A model generated the notes under the pieces. The model did not search any database and was not told where the DNA came from. It saw nothing but the letters and a program-made list of their open reading frames with translations. A stretch of DNA of 64,000 nt, from assembly GCA_020634215.1 (NCBI GenBank), contig JACKCD010000007.1:62001-126000 (forward strand). The letters run 5' to 3'. Made by a program: the position numbers and the translations under genes. Below are positions 43,546 through 53,468 of this stretch, one piece after another. Source of the DNA: Ardenticatenaceae bacterium. Lineage in GTDB: Bacteria > Chloroflexota > Anaerolineae > Promineifilales > Promineifilaceae. Every line of letters starts with the position of its first letter. The stretch's first letter is position 1.

Positions 43546-44993
43546 TTATTGCAAGTTGACCAGCACCAGCACCAAACCAGTGTCACTGTCCAATGCCGTC
43601 ATCGCTTTGCCCAAGATGGCACCCTGCGCCAAATCGAGGTCAGTCGCCTTCATCACATGCCCCGGTAGGTCGGAGGTCGTCAGCAGGTCGCCCGGCTCAA
43701 TCGCCCCATTGCTGGCATCGGCCAGCACATAGACCCGCCCGGCAATAGCAACCACCGCATCCCCTTCCAGTACCCCTTCCTGGTGCAGCGTCAGGCCTGG
43801 GTTGACCCCACCCGCGCCGCTGACCACACCCGCCACCTTGCGGTCATAAGCACCGCTGCTGGGCATCAGGTGGCCGGGATTGTCAGGGTCAATCACCATG
43901 ACGGTGCCGGGTTCGATAGTCTCATCCCCGCTGACCGCAAACCGCTCCGCCAAATCAGACCCGCCCGTAATCTGCACCACCTTCGCTCGCAGCCGCCCAT
44001 CAAAATCACCCGCTAGCCCGTTGGTGCTGCGGCCATAAACCCCCGTCCAATTCTCGCTAATGCCAACAACGCCGGCATTATCAATCGCCGTGCCATATAC
44101 CCCAAAGCCCTTGCCCTTGTTTTGCCCATACACACCAGCCGAATACTGGGCAGAGCTAACCCCATAAACCCCACTGGCATCCTGGCTCACACCCCAGACA
44201 CCCACCCAATTGGTACTTTGTCCATAAACACCCGTGTTTTTATTGCTTTGCCCCCAAACACCAACCCCACCCGACTCATGGGCAACACCTTTGACACCGA
44301 TGCTGTCTGGCTGCACCGCCTGACCAACAACGCCGACACCACCAGCACTGCCCGCTCGCCCCCAAACGCCAGCCGCGCCCGCGCTGCCAGCAGCCATCGT
44401 TTGTCCATACACCCCAATCCAATTGTCGCTGCGGCCAAAGATCCCGGAGCCATTGATGCTGCTGCCGTAAACGCCATACCCATTTTCCATGTTTAGCCCA
44501 ACTAGTCCCGCCTTGGCTTCGGTGTGGGAAATCCCAGTCAGCCCATTGCCAGCAAAGTTGCGAACGGTACTGCCGGGGCGCAAACCGAGGGCGTAGGGAA
44601 CGGCCGTTAATTCCTCCCGCCCCAAACTAGTAAAACCGCCGTCGCCGGGGCATTGAACGACCGTTTCCAACCACCGCGCATCCCCCCAAAAACGCATCGC
44701 CAAAACTGCTTCTCGACCGCAAAGTCCTTCTGTTACGGGCCACATTGTTCAGCGCTGTCCTTGTCCCTTTCAGTACCGCCGCTGGCCGCGTCCCATTGTG
44801 CGTAAACCGCAAGCCAGCTTCCATTCAACGGTGCCCTGCCGCCGCAGCCGCCCTGATAGCTAAAACTGCCAGAAACGGCTGTTTCAATTCTGCCCGGCCT
44901 CCCGCCAAAGCCGAAGAATTCACTCAACATCAGCCCTGCCAATACCAGACCACAGATGACCGCAAAAATTCACGTTATTCGTACAGTTCGCAT
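43546..44993 (-). pseudogene. Secreted 'GVYG' repeat protein with decayed N-terminus
   Basis: The intact C-terminal part (about 44745-43546) has a pilin-accessory-like start (WGDARWLETVVQCPGDGGFT), at least eight G-V-x-G-x-S/T repeats (VGVWGQSNKNTGVYGQSTNW...), and the tail domain of these surface proteins (DLAERFAVSGDETIEPGTVM ... DLLTTSDLPGHVMKATD). Upstream, ATG 44993 with in-frame TGA, signal-like IFAVICGLVLAGLML, then SGSFSYQG and WDAASGGTERD appear but in shifting frames. The N-terminus is thus broken by a stop and several indels. The palindrome sites in this stretch are mutated (AACAGCCGTT at about 44876, AACGGTCGTT at about 44663, read on the minus strand). Confidence 0.65.
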
Positions 44994-45068
44994 CATCATT
45001 ACAACAATTCGTTACAAAATTAAGATTTCACCGTTCAGCGCACTTAGATCGCGGAAATACTTTCATTT

Positions 45069-45101
45069 TCCTCTGCGCCTTTCGCGCCCTCTGCGGTTTA
45101 A
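45069..45101. repeat. One arm of repeat family R6
   Basis: CCTCTGCGCCTTTCGCGCCC...TCTGCGGTTTAAAG matches the right arm at 25600, without a partner. The rest of the gap 44994-45195 shows no gene. Confidence 0.6.
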
Positions 45102-45125
45102 AGATGCCACACTCTACCCAGCCAC

Positions 45126-45147
45126 CGTCTGCTAAACGTTACGAAAC
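45126..45147. promoter_or_regulatory. Element shared with 40225-40246
   Basis: Identical 22-base element (GTCTGCTAAACGTTACGAAA core) upstream of the SARP pseudogene at 45196, followed by a further CGTTACGAA. Function unknown. Confidence 0.4.
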
Positions 45148-45195
45148 CGTTACGAACCATTTCCTCTGCGACAAAAACGGAGCTACAATTGCCGT

Positions 45196-48019
45196 ATGGC
45201 CTAACTAGAACTCTACTTTCTCACGCCCTGTATTGGAACGCAACGGGCAGCTTCAGGAACCGACACCTGCAAAGCCGTTGCCCTTCTGGCCTATCTCGTC
45301 CTCACCGGCCAGCCCCACACCCGCGAAGCCCTGCCGCCCTCCTCAATTAGAATACGACGACAGTCACGCCAAAGCCGCCCTCCGCCGCACCCTCTCCACC
45401 CTCAAAGCAGCATCGGCGATGCCCCTCCTCATCAGCCGCGACCAAATCAGCCTCCTCCACCGATCAAATCTGGTGCGACGTACCCAATTCCAACAAACTG
45501 CTCACCCCTGCTCCCTGCTCCCCTGCCCCCTGCTTCTCGCTAACTCGAAATCTGGCCGTTTCCTCACCACAACGACTTCACTGGCTTCCCTGCGCGCGAT
45601 AGCCCTTCGACGACTGGCAGCGGCAGCAGGCCGAACATTGGCAGCGCGAACTCAGCCGCGCCCTGGAACAGCTTTGTCCACCACTACAGGCAGCGGCAGC
45701 ACATGACCGCGCCCTCAACCACGCCCACCGCTGGCTCACCGACCCCCTGCACGAAGCCGTTTCACCACCAGCGTTGATGCAGCTCTTTACGCCCAGAATG
45801 GACAGCGCACCGCCGCCCTCAACCAATACCGCCACTGCCTCCACATCCTCGAAACCGAACTCGGCGTAGCCCCCCTACCCGAAACCACCGCCCTCTACCA
45901 CGCCATCCAGGAAAACCAGCTCACCCCACCCGCCACGCCCCACTCCCTGCTGGAACAGCAACCACACCCCACTTCCGCCGCCCCGCAACGTCCCCACTCC
46001 CTCATCGGCCGCACCACCGCCTGGGAGACAGCCCAAACGGCCGTTTCCCACGCCCAAACCCACCTCCACACCCTCGCCATCATCGGCGAGGCCGGCATCG
46101 GCAAAACCTGGCTGGCCGAAGCCGTGTTAACCCAGGCCGAAGCCAACGGCATCATCACCCTCCACAGCCGCTGCTACCCCAGCGAAAGCAGCCTTGCCTA
46201 CACCCCTCTCGTCGCCACCCTCCGCGCCATCCAGCAGCACCCCACTCTAATTCAGCGTCTCAATCAAGTCTCGTCCAATTGCCTACACGAAACCTCCCGC
46301 CTCCTTCCCGACCTCACTACTCCCCACGCCCCACTCCCTACCCCCCACACCCCCCTCACCTCCCCCGCCGCCCAAACCCGCTTCTTCGAGGGCATCACCC
46401 AACTGCTGCAAACCACCCTCGCCGGAACCATTTGGCTGCTCGATGACCTCCACTGGGCCGACAGCGCCACGCTCGACCTGCTGGCCTATTTGCGCCACCA
46501 CGCCACCACCACCCCTTTGCTGCTGCTGCTAACGTGGCGTAACGAGGAAACGGCCGTTTCCCCCCACCTCCACCAGATCATGACCGAAGCCGAACGCAGC
46601 CAAACCGGGCAGCGACTCACGCTCGGCCGCTGGAGCCAGCAGGACGTGACGGCCTTTGTCCAAAGCAACGCCCCCAACCTGGCGGGAACGGTTGACCACC
46701 GCCTCTTTGCCGAAAGCGAAGGTCTCCCCTTTTTCGCCGCCGCCTATCTCGACGCGCTGGCGCAGCAGCAGGATTGGACCATCCCCCCCACCGCCCGCGA
46801 TTTGCTGCTGTCGCGGCTGGAAGCCATGCCCCCCATGCCGCAGCAGCTTTTGCAAACCGCCGCCGCCATCGGCCGCTCCTTCCCCTTCGATACCCTGCAA
46901 CAGGCCAGCGGGCGCAGCGAGGAGGAAACGATCACTGGGCTAGAGCGGCTTTTGGCGGCAGATTTGGTGCGAGAAACGGCCGTTTCTCCCCCCCAATTTG
47001 ACTTCACCCACGACAAGCTCCGCACCCTCGTCTACGATGAAACCAGCTTCATGCGCCGCCGCCTGCTCCACAGCCGCATCGCCCACACCATCTACAGCCA
47101 GCAGCGCACCCCCGCTGCCCTGGCCGCCGCCGCCAGCCAGCTTGCCCACCATCACCAACTGGCGGGCAACGAAACCGAAGCGGCCAACCAGTTTAAGCTG
47201 GCGGGCGACCATGCTCGGTCACTGTTTGCCAACCGCGAAGCTCTCACCTATTACGAAACAGCGTTGGCGTTGGGGTACGGGGAAACGGCCGTTCTCCACG
47301 AAGCCCTAGGCGATCTCCACACCCTGCTAGGGCGGTACGAGGCGGCGATTGGGGCGTATGAAACGGCCGTTAGCCACCTTACCCCCAACGAAAACCTTGC
47401 TATTGCCCAGCTTGAACACAAGCTAGGGCTAGTCCACCAGCGGCGCGGCAGTTGGGAAACGGCCGAAAGCCACTTTCTGGCGGCGCAAACCATCGCCAGC
47501 ACCCCCCGCCTGCTGGCCGACCGCAGCCGCAACGCCCACCACCGCCACCAGCCCGATGAAGCACTGGCTTTGGCGCAGCAGGCACTCACCCTGGCGCAGC
47601 AGACCAACGACAGCCCAACGCTGGCGCAAGTCCACAACCTGCTGGGCACGCTGGCTCGCCAGCAAAATGATTTTGCCGCAGCGGAGGCGCAGTTTACCCA
47701 CAGCCTGGCCCTGGCGGAAACGCTCGACGACCCAACGGCACGGATTGCAGCACTGAATAATTTGGGGTTGGTGTATGGGGAAAACGGCCGTTTTGCGGCC
47801 GGCATCACCGCCCTCCAAACCGCCCTCGCCCTCTGCCAAACCCAGGGCGACCGCCACCGTCAGGCCGCCCTGCACAACAACCTCGCCGACCTCCACCACG
47901 CCGCCGGGCAGCACGAAACCGCTATGCACCACCTCAAACAAGCCGCCACCCTCTACGCCGACATCAGCAAACTCGGCACCGACTGGCAGCCGGAAATTTG
48001 GAAGCTGACGGAATGGTAA
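45196..48019 (+). pseudogene. SARP-type regulator with decayed BTAD half and intact AAA/TPR half
   Basis: From ATG 45196 the frame reads M-A-stop-LELYFLTP and GQPHTREAL, then shifts repeatedly. AALRRTLSTLKAA, WQRQQAEHWQREL and DRALNHAHRWLTDPLHEAV are legible BTAD pieces in different frames. From about 45788 one frame runs unbroken to 48019: YAQNGQRTAALNQY, ETELGVAPLPE, P-loop IGEAGIGKTWLAE, LLDDLHWADSATLD, then TPR units and the C-terminal DWQPEIWKLTEW. The DNA-binding part is therefore dead while the ATPase/TPR part still looks constrained. If the indels are sequencing errors the gene would be a full SARP. Palindrome copies in the intact half are normal. Confidence 0.65.
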
Positions 48020-48069
48020 AAATGGCAGGGGGTGTTCTGTTGTGGGGTTTGGGATAGGGGGAATAGGGG

Positions 48070-48090
48070 AGAGGAAACGGCCGTTTCTGT
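48070..48090. terminator. Palindrome copy between convergent genes
   Basis: GGAAACGGCCGTTTCTGTT at about 48074, in the gap between genes ending at 48019 and 48110. Position and symmetry suggest a terminator or a boundary mark; inferred. Confidence 0.4.
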
Positions 48091-48109
48091 TGAAACGACC
48101 ATCCTCAGA

Positions 48110-51100
48110 TCAAGATTTCTCCAACTTGCTACCAATAACTTGAAAAGGAAGCTGATATGTCACCATCAAATGGTTCTCAGTCACACTAAGAAGTTCAAGC
48201 TGATTTGGTGAAGGGTTTGAGACTAACCCTGGTTGTACTATATGGATCTTAAATTCCACTGGATACTGGCGACTTTTATTTCTTAGAGAGAGCAAAACAG
48301 TTTCGTCACCTCTCTGAAAACGACTATATTCTATGCCGCCCCGAATGCGAGGGCTTCTACGGAGCAAATGATCAAACAATGCTGAAGATTTAGTTTTCCA
48401 ACGAATACTTTTTTGTGCTTGTCCACACACCTCGTATAAATCACCAACTCTTTGACCAGCAAACGGTTCCGATGAATATTTACAATGAAATAAATTAACC
48501 TCAATATGCGTTTCACGATCTCGCACTGCAACTATATCGGCTGCTTCACCTGGATCATCATCATCGAAGATGACCTCATAATCTTCTTTAAGCAATTCTT
48601 GAATAACCCTGTATTGAATGGAGTTTGTTCGCTTTTTTACGCCTTGAGACTCAACAGTAATGTCAGTTCCACTCCAATCCCAGCCTATAATCTTCCTTGC
48701 ATCATATGGTTGAACATCATAACTCAGATCAATAAATTCATTTCCCGACAATGATGAACCATCGGCAAAGAATATTTTCGGTGGGAATTCCTCAAAAAAT
48801 GCTTTCCCTGTTATTGAAGCACCACCCTGAATACTGAAACGAACATCACTCCCTTCGATGATCTCAACATAATAGCCTCTAGTGCTCGCATCATTAACAA
48901 TTAAATGATACTTCACCTCGGTCTCATCATAAATTAGTGAAAACGCCAAATCTTTCTCCAATTTGAGGATATCAAATAATCTTAATTCAACATGTTGCAA
49001 AGAAGTGTTAAAGGTGCCATATGAGACTTGATATGAATTTTCGCTTTTTCCGTACAGACTTTCATTCCAATCGATTGCAATAGGAATTAACGGCGGTCTT
49101 GAAGTAACATATTGTGGAACAATCGCTCCCTCTAGAATTTTTGTAGGATCTATCGTTTCGTTAATAACTTTAGTTCCGATTCGCTGGCACCATTGCACAA
49201 ACTCATTGAGATTACAATCGCGCATTGACCATATGCGTCCTTTTACTGAACATCCTACAGTTACTTCTTCTCCATTTTCGTAACCAGCCCCGAATATATT
49301 ACTTCGAGAGATACTTTGTCTTTGAGTCGATGTAATTGCAGGTTCAACATCTGGCCCGGCACGCATAACATAGCGAATCAACCGACCACGTTCTTCACGA
49401 GTTCCAACATTTCTTAGTCTTAATCGATTCACATCTGCTAGACTTCTAAAAACTGGAAGGCCCTTTATAAGCGTAGCACCCCCGGTAACAGCGCTCGCTA
49501 ATTTTTCTGCGTATCCTTTTGCAGTCTGATTAATAAACAATAGTTTCTGAGTACTATCCCAAAAAACCACATACAGATCCATTTCCAAAGATTGGAACTC
49601 TTCTCCTTTTAGCCAAATGATTGGTACTTTCCTGACTGTAAGTATGACCAAAGTGTTTTGAGCACTATTTACATCATGTTTAATCCAATCATATGAATCC
49701 TTATTAGTGATCCCTGCTTCAAAATTCTCTGGTTGCCAGTTCTCACAATCTGTTCTATAGACAGCAGTACTCATTTTGATGCGGACATTCTGTAACGGGA
49801 TATCGTCGGTGATTTCCGTAAACCCATCAATAAATTCACGCAGGTCTATTTGGCTTTGGACCATCTTTTCACTTTTCACTCGTAAGAGATGATTCCAATT
49901 AGGGTTTTGGTCATATAGTTCTTGTAATTCGCGTTCGGTTGGGGGGTCAGCAACATTAGCAAAAATTGTTGCCTCACCTAAATCACTTCTGGCTCTAGTA
50001 AAACGCCCCGCTAGTTGTAACGTGACGGGCAAACTTTGACGAATATCGTGAAAAGCTGCTATTTTCAGTTCAGGAAGGTCAAAGCCTTCTCCCAACATAT
50101 CTACACAAACGACAATTTTAGCCTCTTTATCTATTATCTGCTGCCGAATCGATCTTCGTTCTAGTGCCGATAGCTTAGTGTGAATTCGGACAGGTTTCAG
50201 ATCTGAATACTCAGAATATATTTTGAATACCTGCTCGGCACGGGAAATAGTATTTACTCGCGCCATGAGCATATGGTCAAATCCATTCGCTAGGTCTTCT
50301 CGTAATTTTGCGACTGCCTTTGATGCAATCTCATTATCAACGACCTCTTTACTTGGATGAAATTCTTGTATAGGAACAAAGTTGATGTATGTAAAATATC
50401 CATCTCGTTGAGCTTGACGAAGAGAGTAATTGAAAATAATTTTACCCGTTACTGGCTTACCATCATTCCTATATGGAGTTGCTGTGAATTGAAAAACACG
50501 GCTATTTTGAAAAAAGTTTATGAGGTGAGTCCAAGATTTTGCTTCTCTATGATGCGCTTCATCTACAAAGAGATATGGACAGTATGCAGCAATAGCCCTT
50601 TTGACTTCATCGGTACATTGAGAAAGCAGTTGTACTGTTGTCACTATAACTTGAGAGGGAGTAAAAAGGGCATCAACAATATCAGTAGATTGGGGGATGT
50701 GTTTCAACGTGCAAACAATAGGAAACAGTGCTTCAGGCGATACAACACCAATCTCCTTCAATATACCCATCGTAAGGAACTTGCCAGAAATTTGTGTCCT
50801 AAGTGGTTCACTCGGAACGATAACCAATATTCGTGGACAACGCCGTGCCACCATTACAGACAACATTGTTTCTGTCTTACCCGTCCCAGTAGGCAAAACA
50901 ATAGTTGCAGGCTCCCTAGATGTGATGCAATGAGCTTGAATTGCATGTATTGCACCTATTTGCGGAGGTCTCAATCCATTAATCCGATACTCAGGTCTTC
51001 CATCTTTAAATTGAAAAGCATTATGCCATGATGACGTTATAGTTGCATGCAGTTTAGAAAAATCAACATTACTATTTTCGTTGGCTTTCTGAGAAGAATG

Positions 51101-51187
51101 CCGTATCTGCTGTATTGTGTTTCCTTTGATCTCTATATCAAGGCTCAGCAAATTCTGCAACGCATTTCTCAAATCATTTTCTAGCAT
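48110..51187 (-). CDS. DEAH-box SF2 helicase fused to a PD-(D/E)xK-like nuclease domain
   Basis: About 1025 residues. Motif I VLPTGTGKTETML (about 100), motif II LFVDEAHHREA, motif III QFTATPYRNDGK, and motif VI LAGRFTRARSDLG fit restriction-type SF2 helicases. Near the C-terminus, DDDPGEAADIVAVRD...NLFHCKYSSEPFAG resembles a PD-(D/E)xK fold with a Cys-Lys core. I chose ATG 51187 with GGGAGG upstream. The gene is markedly AT-rich, has no palindrome copy and uses different codons from its neighbours. Stand-alone helicase-nucleases of this kind are often anti-phage or restriction genes; whether it acts alone is unknown. Confidence 0.8.
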   Translation of the reverse strand: MLENDLRNALQNLLSLDIEIKGNTIQQIRHSSQKANENSNVDFSKLHATITSSWHNAFQFKDGRPEYRINGLRPPQIGAIHAIQAHCITSREPATIVLPTGTGKTETMLSVMVARRCPRILVIVPSEPLRTQISGKFLTMGILKEIGVVSPEALFPIVCTLKHIPQSTDIVDALFTPSQVIVTTVQLLSQCTDEVKRAIAAYCPYLFVDEAHHREAKSWTHLINFFQNSRVFQFTATPYRNDGKPVTGKIIFNYSLRQAQRDGYFTYINFVPIQEFHPSKEVVDNEIASKAVAKLREDLANGFDHMLMARVNTISRAEQVFKIYSEYSDLKPVRIHTKLSALERRSIRQQIIDKEAKIVVCVDMLGEGFDLPELKIAAFHDIRQSLPVTLQLAGRFTRARSDLGEATIFANVADPPTERELQELYDQNPNWNHLLRVKSEKMVQSQIDLREFIDGFTEITDDIPLQNVRIKMSTAVYRTDCENWQPENFEAGITNKDSYDWIKHDVNSAQNTLVILTVRKVPIIWLKGEEFQSLEMDLYVVFWDSTQKLLFINQTAKGYAEKLASAVTGGATLIKGLPVFRSLADVNRLRLRNVGTREERGRLIRYVMRAGPDVEPAITSTQRQSISRSNIFGAGYENGEEVTVGCSVKGRIWSMRDCNLNEFVQWCQRIGTKVINETIDPTKILEGAIVPQYVTSRPPLIPIAIDWNESLYGKSENSYQVSYGTFNTSLQHVELRLFDILKLEKDLAFSLIYDETEVKYHLIVNDASTRGYYVEIIEGSDVRFSIQGGASITGKAFFEEFPPKIFFADGSSLSGNEFIDLSYDVQPYDARKIIGWDWSGTDITVESQGVKKRTNSIQYRVIQELLKEDYEVIFDDDDPGEAADIVAVRDRETHIEVNLFHCKYSSEPFAGQRVGDLYEVCGQAQKSIRWKTKSSALFDHLLRRSPRIRGGIEYSRFQRGDETVLLSLRNKSRQYPVEFKIHIVQPGLVSNPSPNQLELLSVTENHLMVTYQLPFQVIGSKLEKS

Positions 51188-51202
51188 TTTAGAACCTCCC
51201 AC

Positions 51203-51560
51203 TTTCTGGACTATATAAACCTATTATAACGATTGAATGCTAGAAAGTCTTCCATTTATAATTGGCAGCAGTCTGCCAGTACCCCGACAACAAATCTCCA
51301 CCCATCTACATCGCCAGAGCATTCGGCATGTGGCACTTGCTCTGACTGGTTCAGTGAACAAGAAATTTAGCCGTTAACCCCCTCCTTCAACCACAACAAA
51401 TCCCATTCATCCATCTACACCGACATAGATACCAACTGATAGCCAAAAATTTGCAAGCAAACTGAATTAGCCATTTGTCACCGTGATTCCATGACAAACA
51501 TCATCATGGGGCACAAGACGCACCTTTTATAATTCTCCATGTATTCGTGTACGCGAATAC
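51203..51560. other. Gap with a decayed SARP tail and the ArsR operator
   Basis: No live gene. The middle part (about 51413-51470) is a decayed copy of a SARP 3' end, described separately. The right end holds the ArsR operator. The rest is AT-rich without readable coding. Confidence 0.6.
51413..51470 (+). pseudogene. Decayed relic of a SARP gene 3' end
   Basis: ATCTACACCGACATAGATAC onward aligns codon for codon with the last 20 codons of the SARP gene at 45196-48019 (YADI...DWQPEIWKLTEW). Here the Trp and Gln codons have become TGA and TAG, and most differences are G to A or C to T. The stretch lies on the far side of the helicase gene from the source gene, so the helicase is flanked by two related SARP tails. 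Confidence 0.55.
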
Positions 51561-51562
51561 AT
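51539..51562. promoter_or_regulatory. ArsR-type operator, overlapping the first ATG
   Basis: Perfect 9-base arms ATGTATTCG-N6-CGAATACAT immediately upstream of, and overlapping, the first possible ATG of the ArsR gene. Such symmetrical sites are typical of ArsR/SmtB autorepression. Confidence 0.6.
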
Positions 51563-51572
51563 GGAGAGCGAT

Positions 51573-51896
51573 ATGGAAAGTCCGACCCTTGATGAATTAA
51601 CCTTGCTGCACGCTAACGTCTGTCAGGCTCTTGGCGACCCCAAACGCATCCTTATTCTATATGCTCTGCATGAACAGCCGCGTCACGTTTCGCTTCTGGC
51701 CGATGATTTAGACATGCCCCAGCCCACCGTGTCCCGCCATCTTGCCATTTTGCGGCAGCGGGCCTTGGTGACCACGCAGCGGGAAGGAACGGCCGTTATC
51801 TACCACCTCGCCGATTCCCGAATCATCAACATCCTCAACAACATGCGTCAGGTCTTGCGCGACGCCATCGCGCACCAGACCACCTTGTTAAGCTAA
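51573..51896 (+). CDS. ArsR-family transcriptional regulator
   Basis: About 107 residues. Winged HTH: QALGDPKRILILYALHEQPR, then LDMPQPTVSRHLAILRQRAL, then VTTQREGTAVIYHLADSRI. It has one cysteine (ANVCQALGD); classic metal-site cysteines are not seen. The start at 51573 is preceded by GGAGAG, whereas ATG 51561 is inside the operator. It heads a locus of cytochromes and YeeE/YedE transporters, so it probably senses reactive sulfur or redox rather than arsenic. With a single cysteine, a thiol-pair mechanism like SqrR/BigR is not evident. Confidence 0.8.
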   Translation: MESPTLDELTLLHANVCQALGDPKRILILYALHEQPRHVSLLADDLDMPQPTVSRHLAILRQRALVTTQREGTAVIYHLADSRIINILNNMRQVLRDAIAHQTTLLS

Positions 51897-51941
51897 CCCG
51901 CTGGTTTTTGCCAAACCAAAAGCCACCCGATTAAACAAACC

Positions 51942-53405
51942 ATGAACGACTATAAATATATCTGGTTTTTTGGGCTGATTAGCACGGCGCTCATCATCTT
52001 CCTGCCCATCGCCCTGCTTGTCACGGGCGAAGAACTCCCCAGCACCAACCCCTGGGACAACGTCGCTCCCACCCCCGTCCACACCAACCACAGTGCCCTT
52101 ATCGAAGGGGAATTTACCACTGGCTCCGAAGTCACCACCGCCTGCCTGGAGTGCCACGAAACGGCCGCGCAGCAAGTGATGGACACCGTCCACTTCACCT
52201 GGGAAAGCGAGCCGATCCAGCTACCAGGGCGGGAAGAATTAGTCACCGTTGGTAAAAAGAACCAAATCAACAACTTCTGCATTGGCATCCAGGGAAACTG
52301 GCCGAGCTGCACCCGCTGCCATGCCGGTTACGGCTGGGAAGATGCCAACTACGACTTTAACCAGGAAGCCAATGTAGACTGCTTGGTTTGCCATGCCGAT
52401 GCCAATATTTATGCCAAAGGGTTGGCCGGGGAGCCAGCCGAAGGGGTAGATTTGCTGGCGGCGGCGCAAAGTGTGGGCAGCCCCACCCGGCAAAATTGCG
52501 GTAGCTGCCACTTCAACGGTGGCGGCGGCAACGCCGTCAAACATGGCGACCTCGATGAAAGTCTTTACTTCCCCGATGAAGCGGTAGATGTTCACATGGG
52601 GCGGTATGATTTTGAGTGCGTGGATTGCCACCAAACCACCGACCACCAAATTTCCGGCCACATGATCTCCGTCAGCCCGCTGGACAACGACACCCTGGCC
52701 TGCACCAACTGCCACAGCACCGACCTCCACGCCGATGAACGGATCACGTCACATGTAGAAACGGTGGCCTGCCAAACGTGCCATATCCCCGAAGGGGCCA
52801 CCCGCAACGCCACCAAAACCCAGTGGGATTGGTCAACGGCCGGGCAAGACCTGCCCGAAGACCCGCACGTTTATCTCAAAATCAAAGGCTCCTTTGTCTA
52901 CGAAGACAACATTTTGCCGACCTATGCCTGGTTTAACGGCAACGCCGACCGCTACATCGTGGGCGACATCATTGACCCCACCCAGCCCACTGAGCTAACG
53001 CAGCCGCTGGGCGACATCACCGACCCCACGGCGCAAATCTGGCCGTTTAAGGTACACGAAACGCTGCAGCCTTATGATGCCGTCTACAACTACCTGCTGA
53101 TACCGCGCACAGCGGGCGAAGGCGGCTTCTGGACTGAATTTGACTGGGATCAAGCATTCCGTCTGGCGGAGGAAGACACCGGGTTAGCCTACAGTGGTAA
53201 ATACGATTTTGCCCCCACGACGATGCACTGGACGCTGACGCACCTGGTACAGCCCAAAGAAAACGCCTTGCAATGTAATGATTGTCACGGTGAAAATGGC
53301 CGCATGGACTGGGAAGCCCTAGGCTATTACGGCGACCCCCTCTATTGGGGTGGCCGTGAGCAGCAGTTGGGTTTGACCACAGAAACGGCCGTTGACAATC
53401 AATAA
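51942..53405 (+). CDS. Octaheme c-type cytochrome, tetrathionate reductase (OTR) family
   Basis: 487 residues. An N-terminal membrane anchor (IWFFGLISTALIIFLPIALL) precedes eight CxxCH heme sites at about 68, 123, 147, 186, 226, 254, 277 and 445. The spacing, with seven clustered hemes and a late eighth, and the NWPSCTRCHAGYGW block fit the OTR family, which can reduce tetrathionate, nitrite or hydroxylamine in vitro. Predicted to be periplasmic or extracytoplasmic. It is the first structural gene of the sulfur-redox operon after arsR, with the multiheme-b561 gene 64 bases downstream as likely electron partner. Confidence 0.85.
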   Translation: MNDYKYIWFFGLISTALIIFLPIALLVTGEELPSTNPWDNVAPTPVHTNHSALIEGEFTTGSEVTTACLECHETAAQQVMDTVHFTWESEPIQLPGREELVTVGKKNQINNFCIGIQGNWPSCTRCHAGYGWEDANYDFNQEANVDCLVCHADANIYAKGLAGEPAEGVDLLAAAQSVGSPTRQNCGSCHFNGGGGNAVKHGDLDESLYFPDEAVDVHMGRYDFECVDCHQTTDHQISGHMISVSPLDNDTLACTNCHSTDLHADERITSHVETVACQTCHIPEGATRNATKTQWDWSTAGQDLPEDPHVYLKIKGSFVYEDNILPTYAWFNGNADRYIVGDIIDPTQPTELTQPLGDITDPTAQIWPFKVHETLQPYDAVYNYLLIPRTAGEGGFWTEFDWDQAFRLAEEDTGLAYSGKYDFAPTTMHWTLTHLVQPKENALQCNDCHGENGRMDWEALGYYGDPLYWGGREQQLGLTTETAVDNQ

Positions 53406-53409
53406 ACGA

Positions 53410-53464
53410 CGTGGTGCGTGGTGCGTCAGATTTTGCCTGCAACGCACCACGCACCACGCACCAC
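53410..53464. repeat. Intergenic inverted repeat, family R5 (GTGGTGCGTGGTGCGT)
   Basis: GTGGTGCGTGGTGCGT is mirrored by ACGCACCACGCACCACGCAC. A second copy is at 58254. It lies between the two cytochrome genes. Confidence 0.8.
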
Positions 53465-53468
53465 AACC

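Noticed and set aside
46124..46126. GTG start at 46124 for the SARP C-terminal half
   Set aside because: The same frame is open upstream through the P-loop to about 45788, so this GTG is internal to the ATPase domain.
48110..51187. Type III restriction enzyme subunit
   Set aside because: No methylase or modification subunit lies in the window; the C-terminal nuclease-like block is a fusion, so a stand-alone system is more likely.
51573..51896. Arsenic resistance regulator
   Set aside because: No ars genes are nearby; only one Cys; the neighbours are cytochromes and sulfur transporters.
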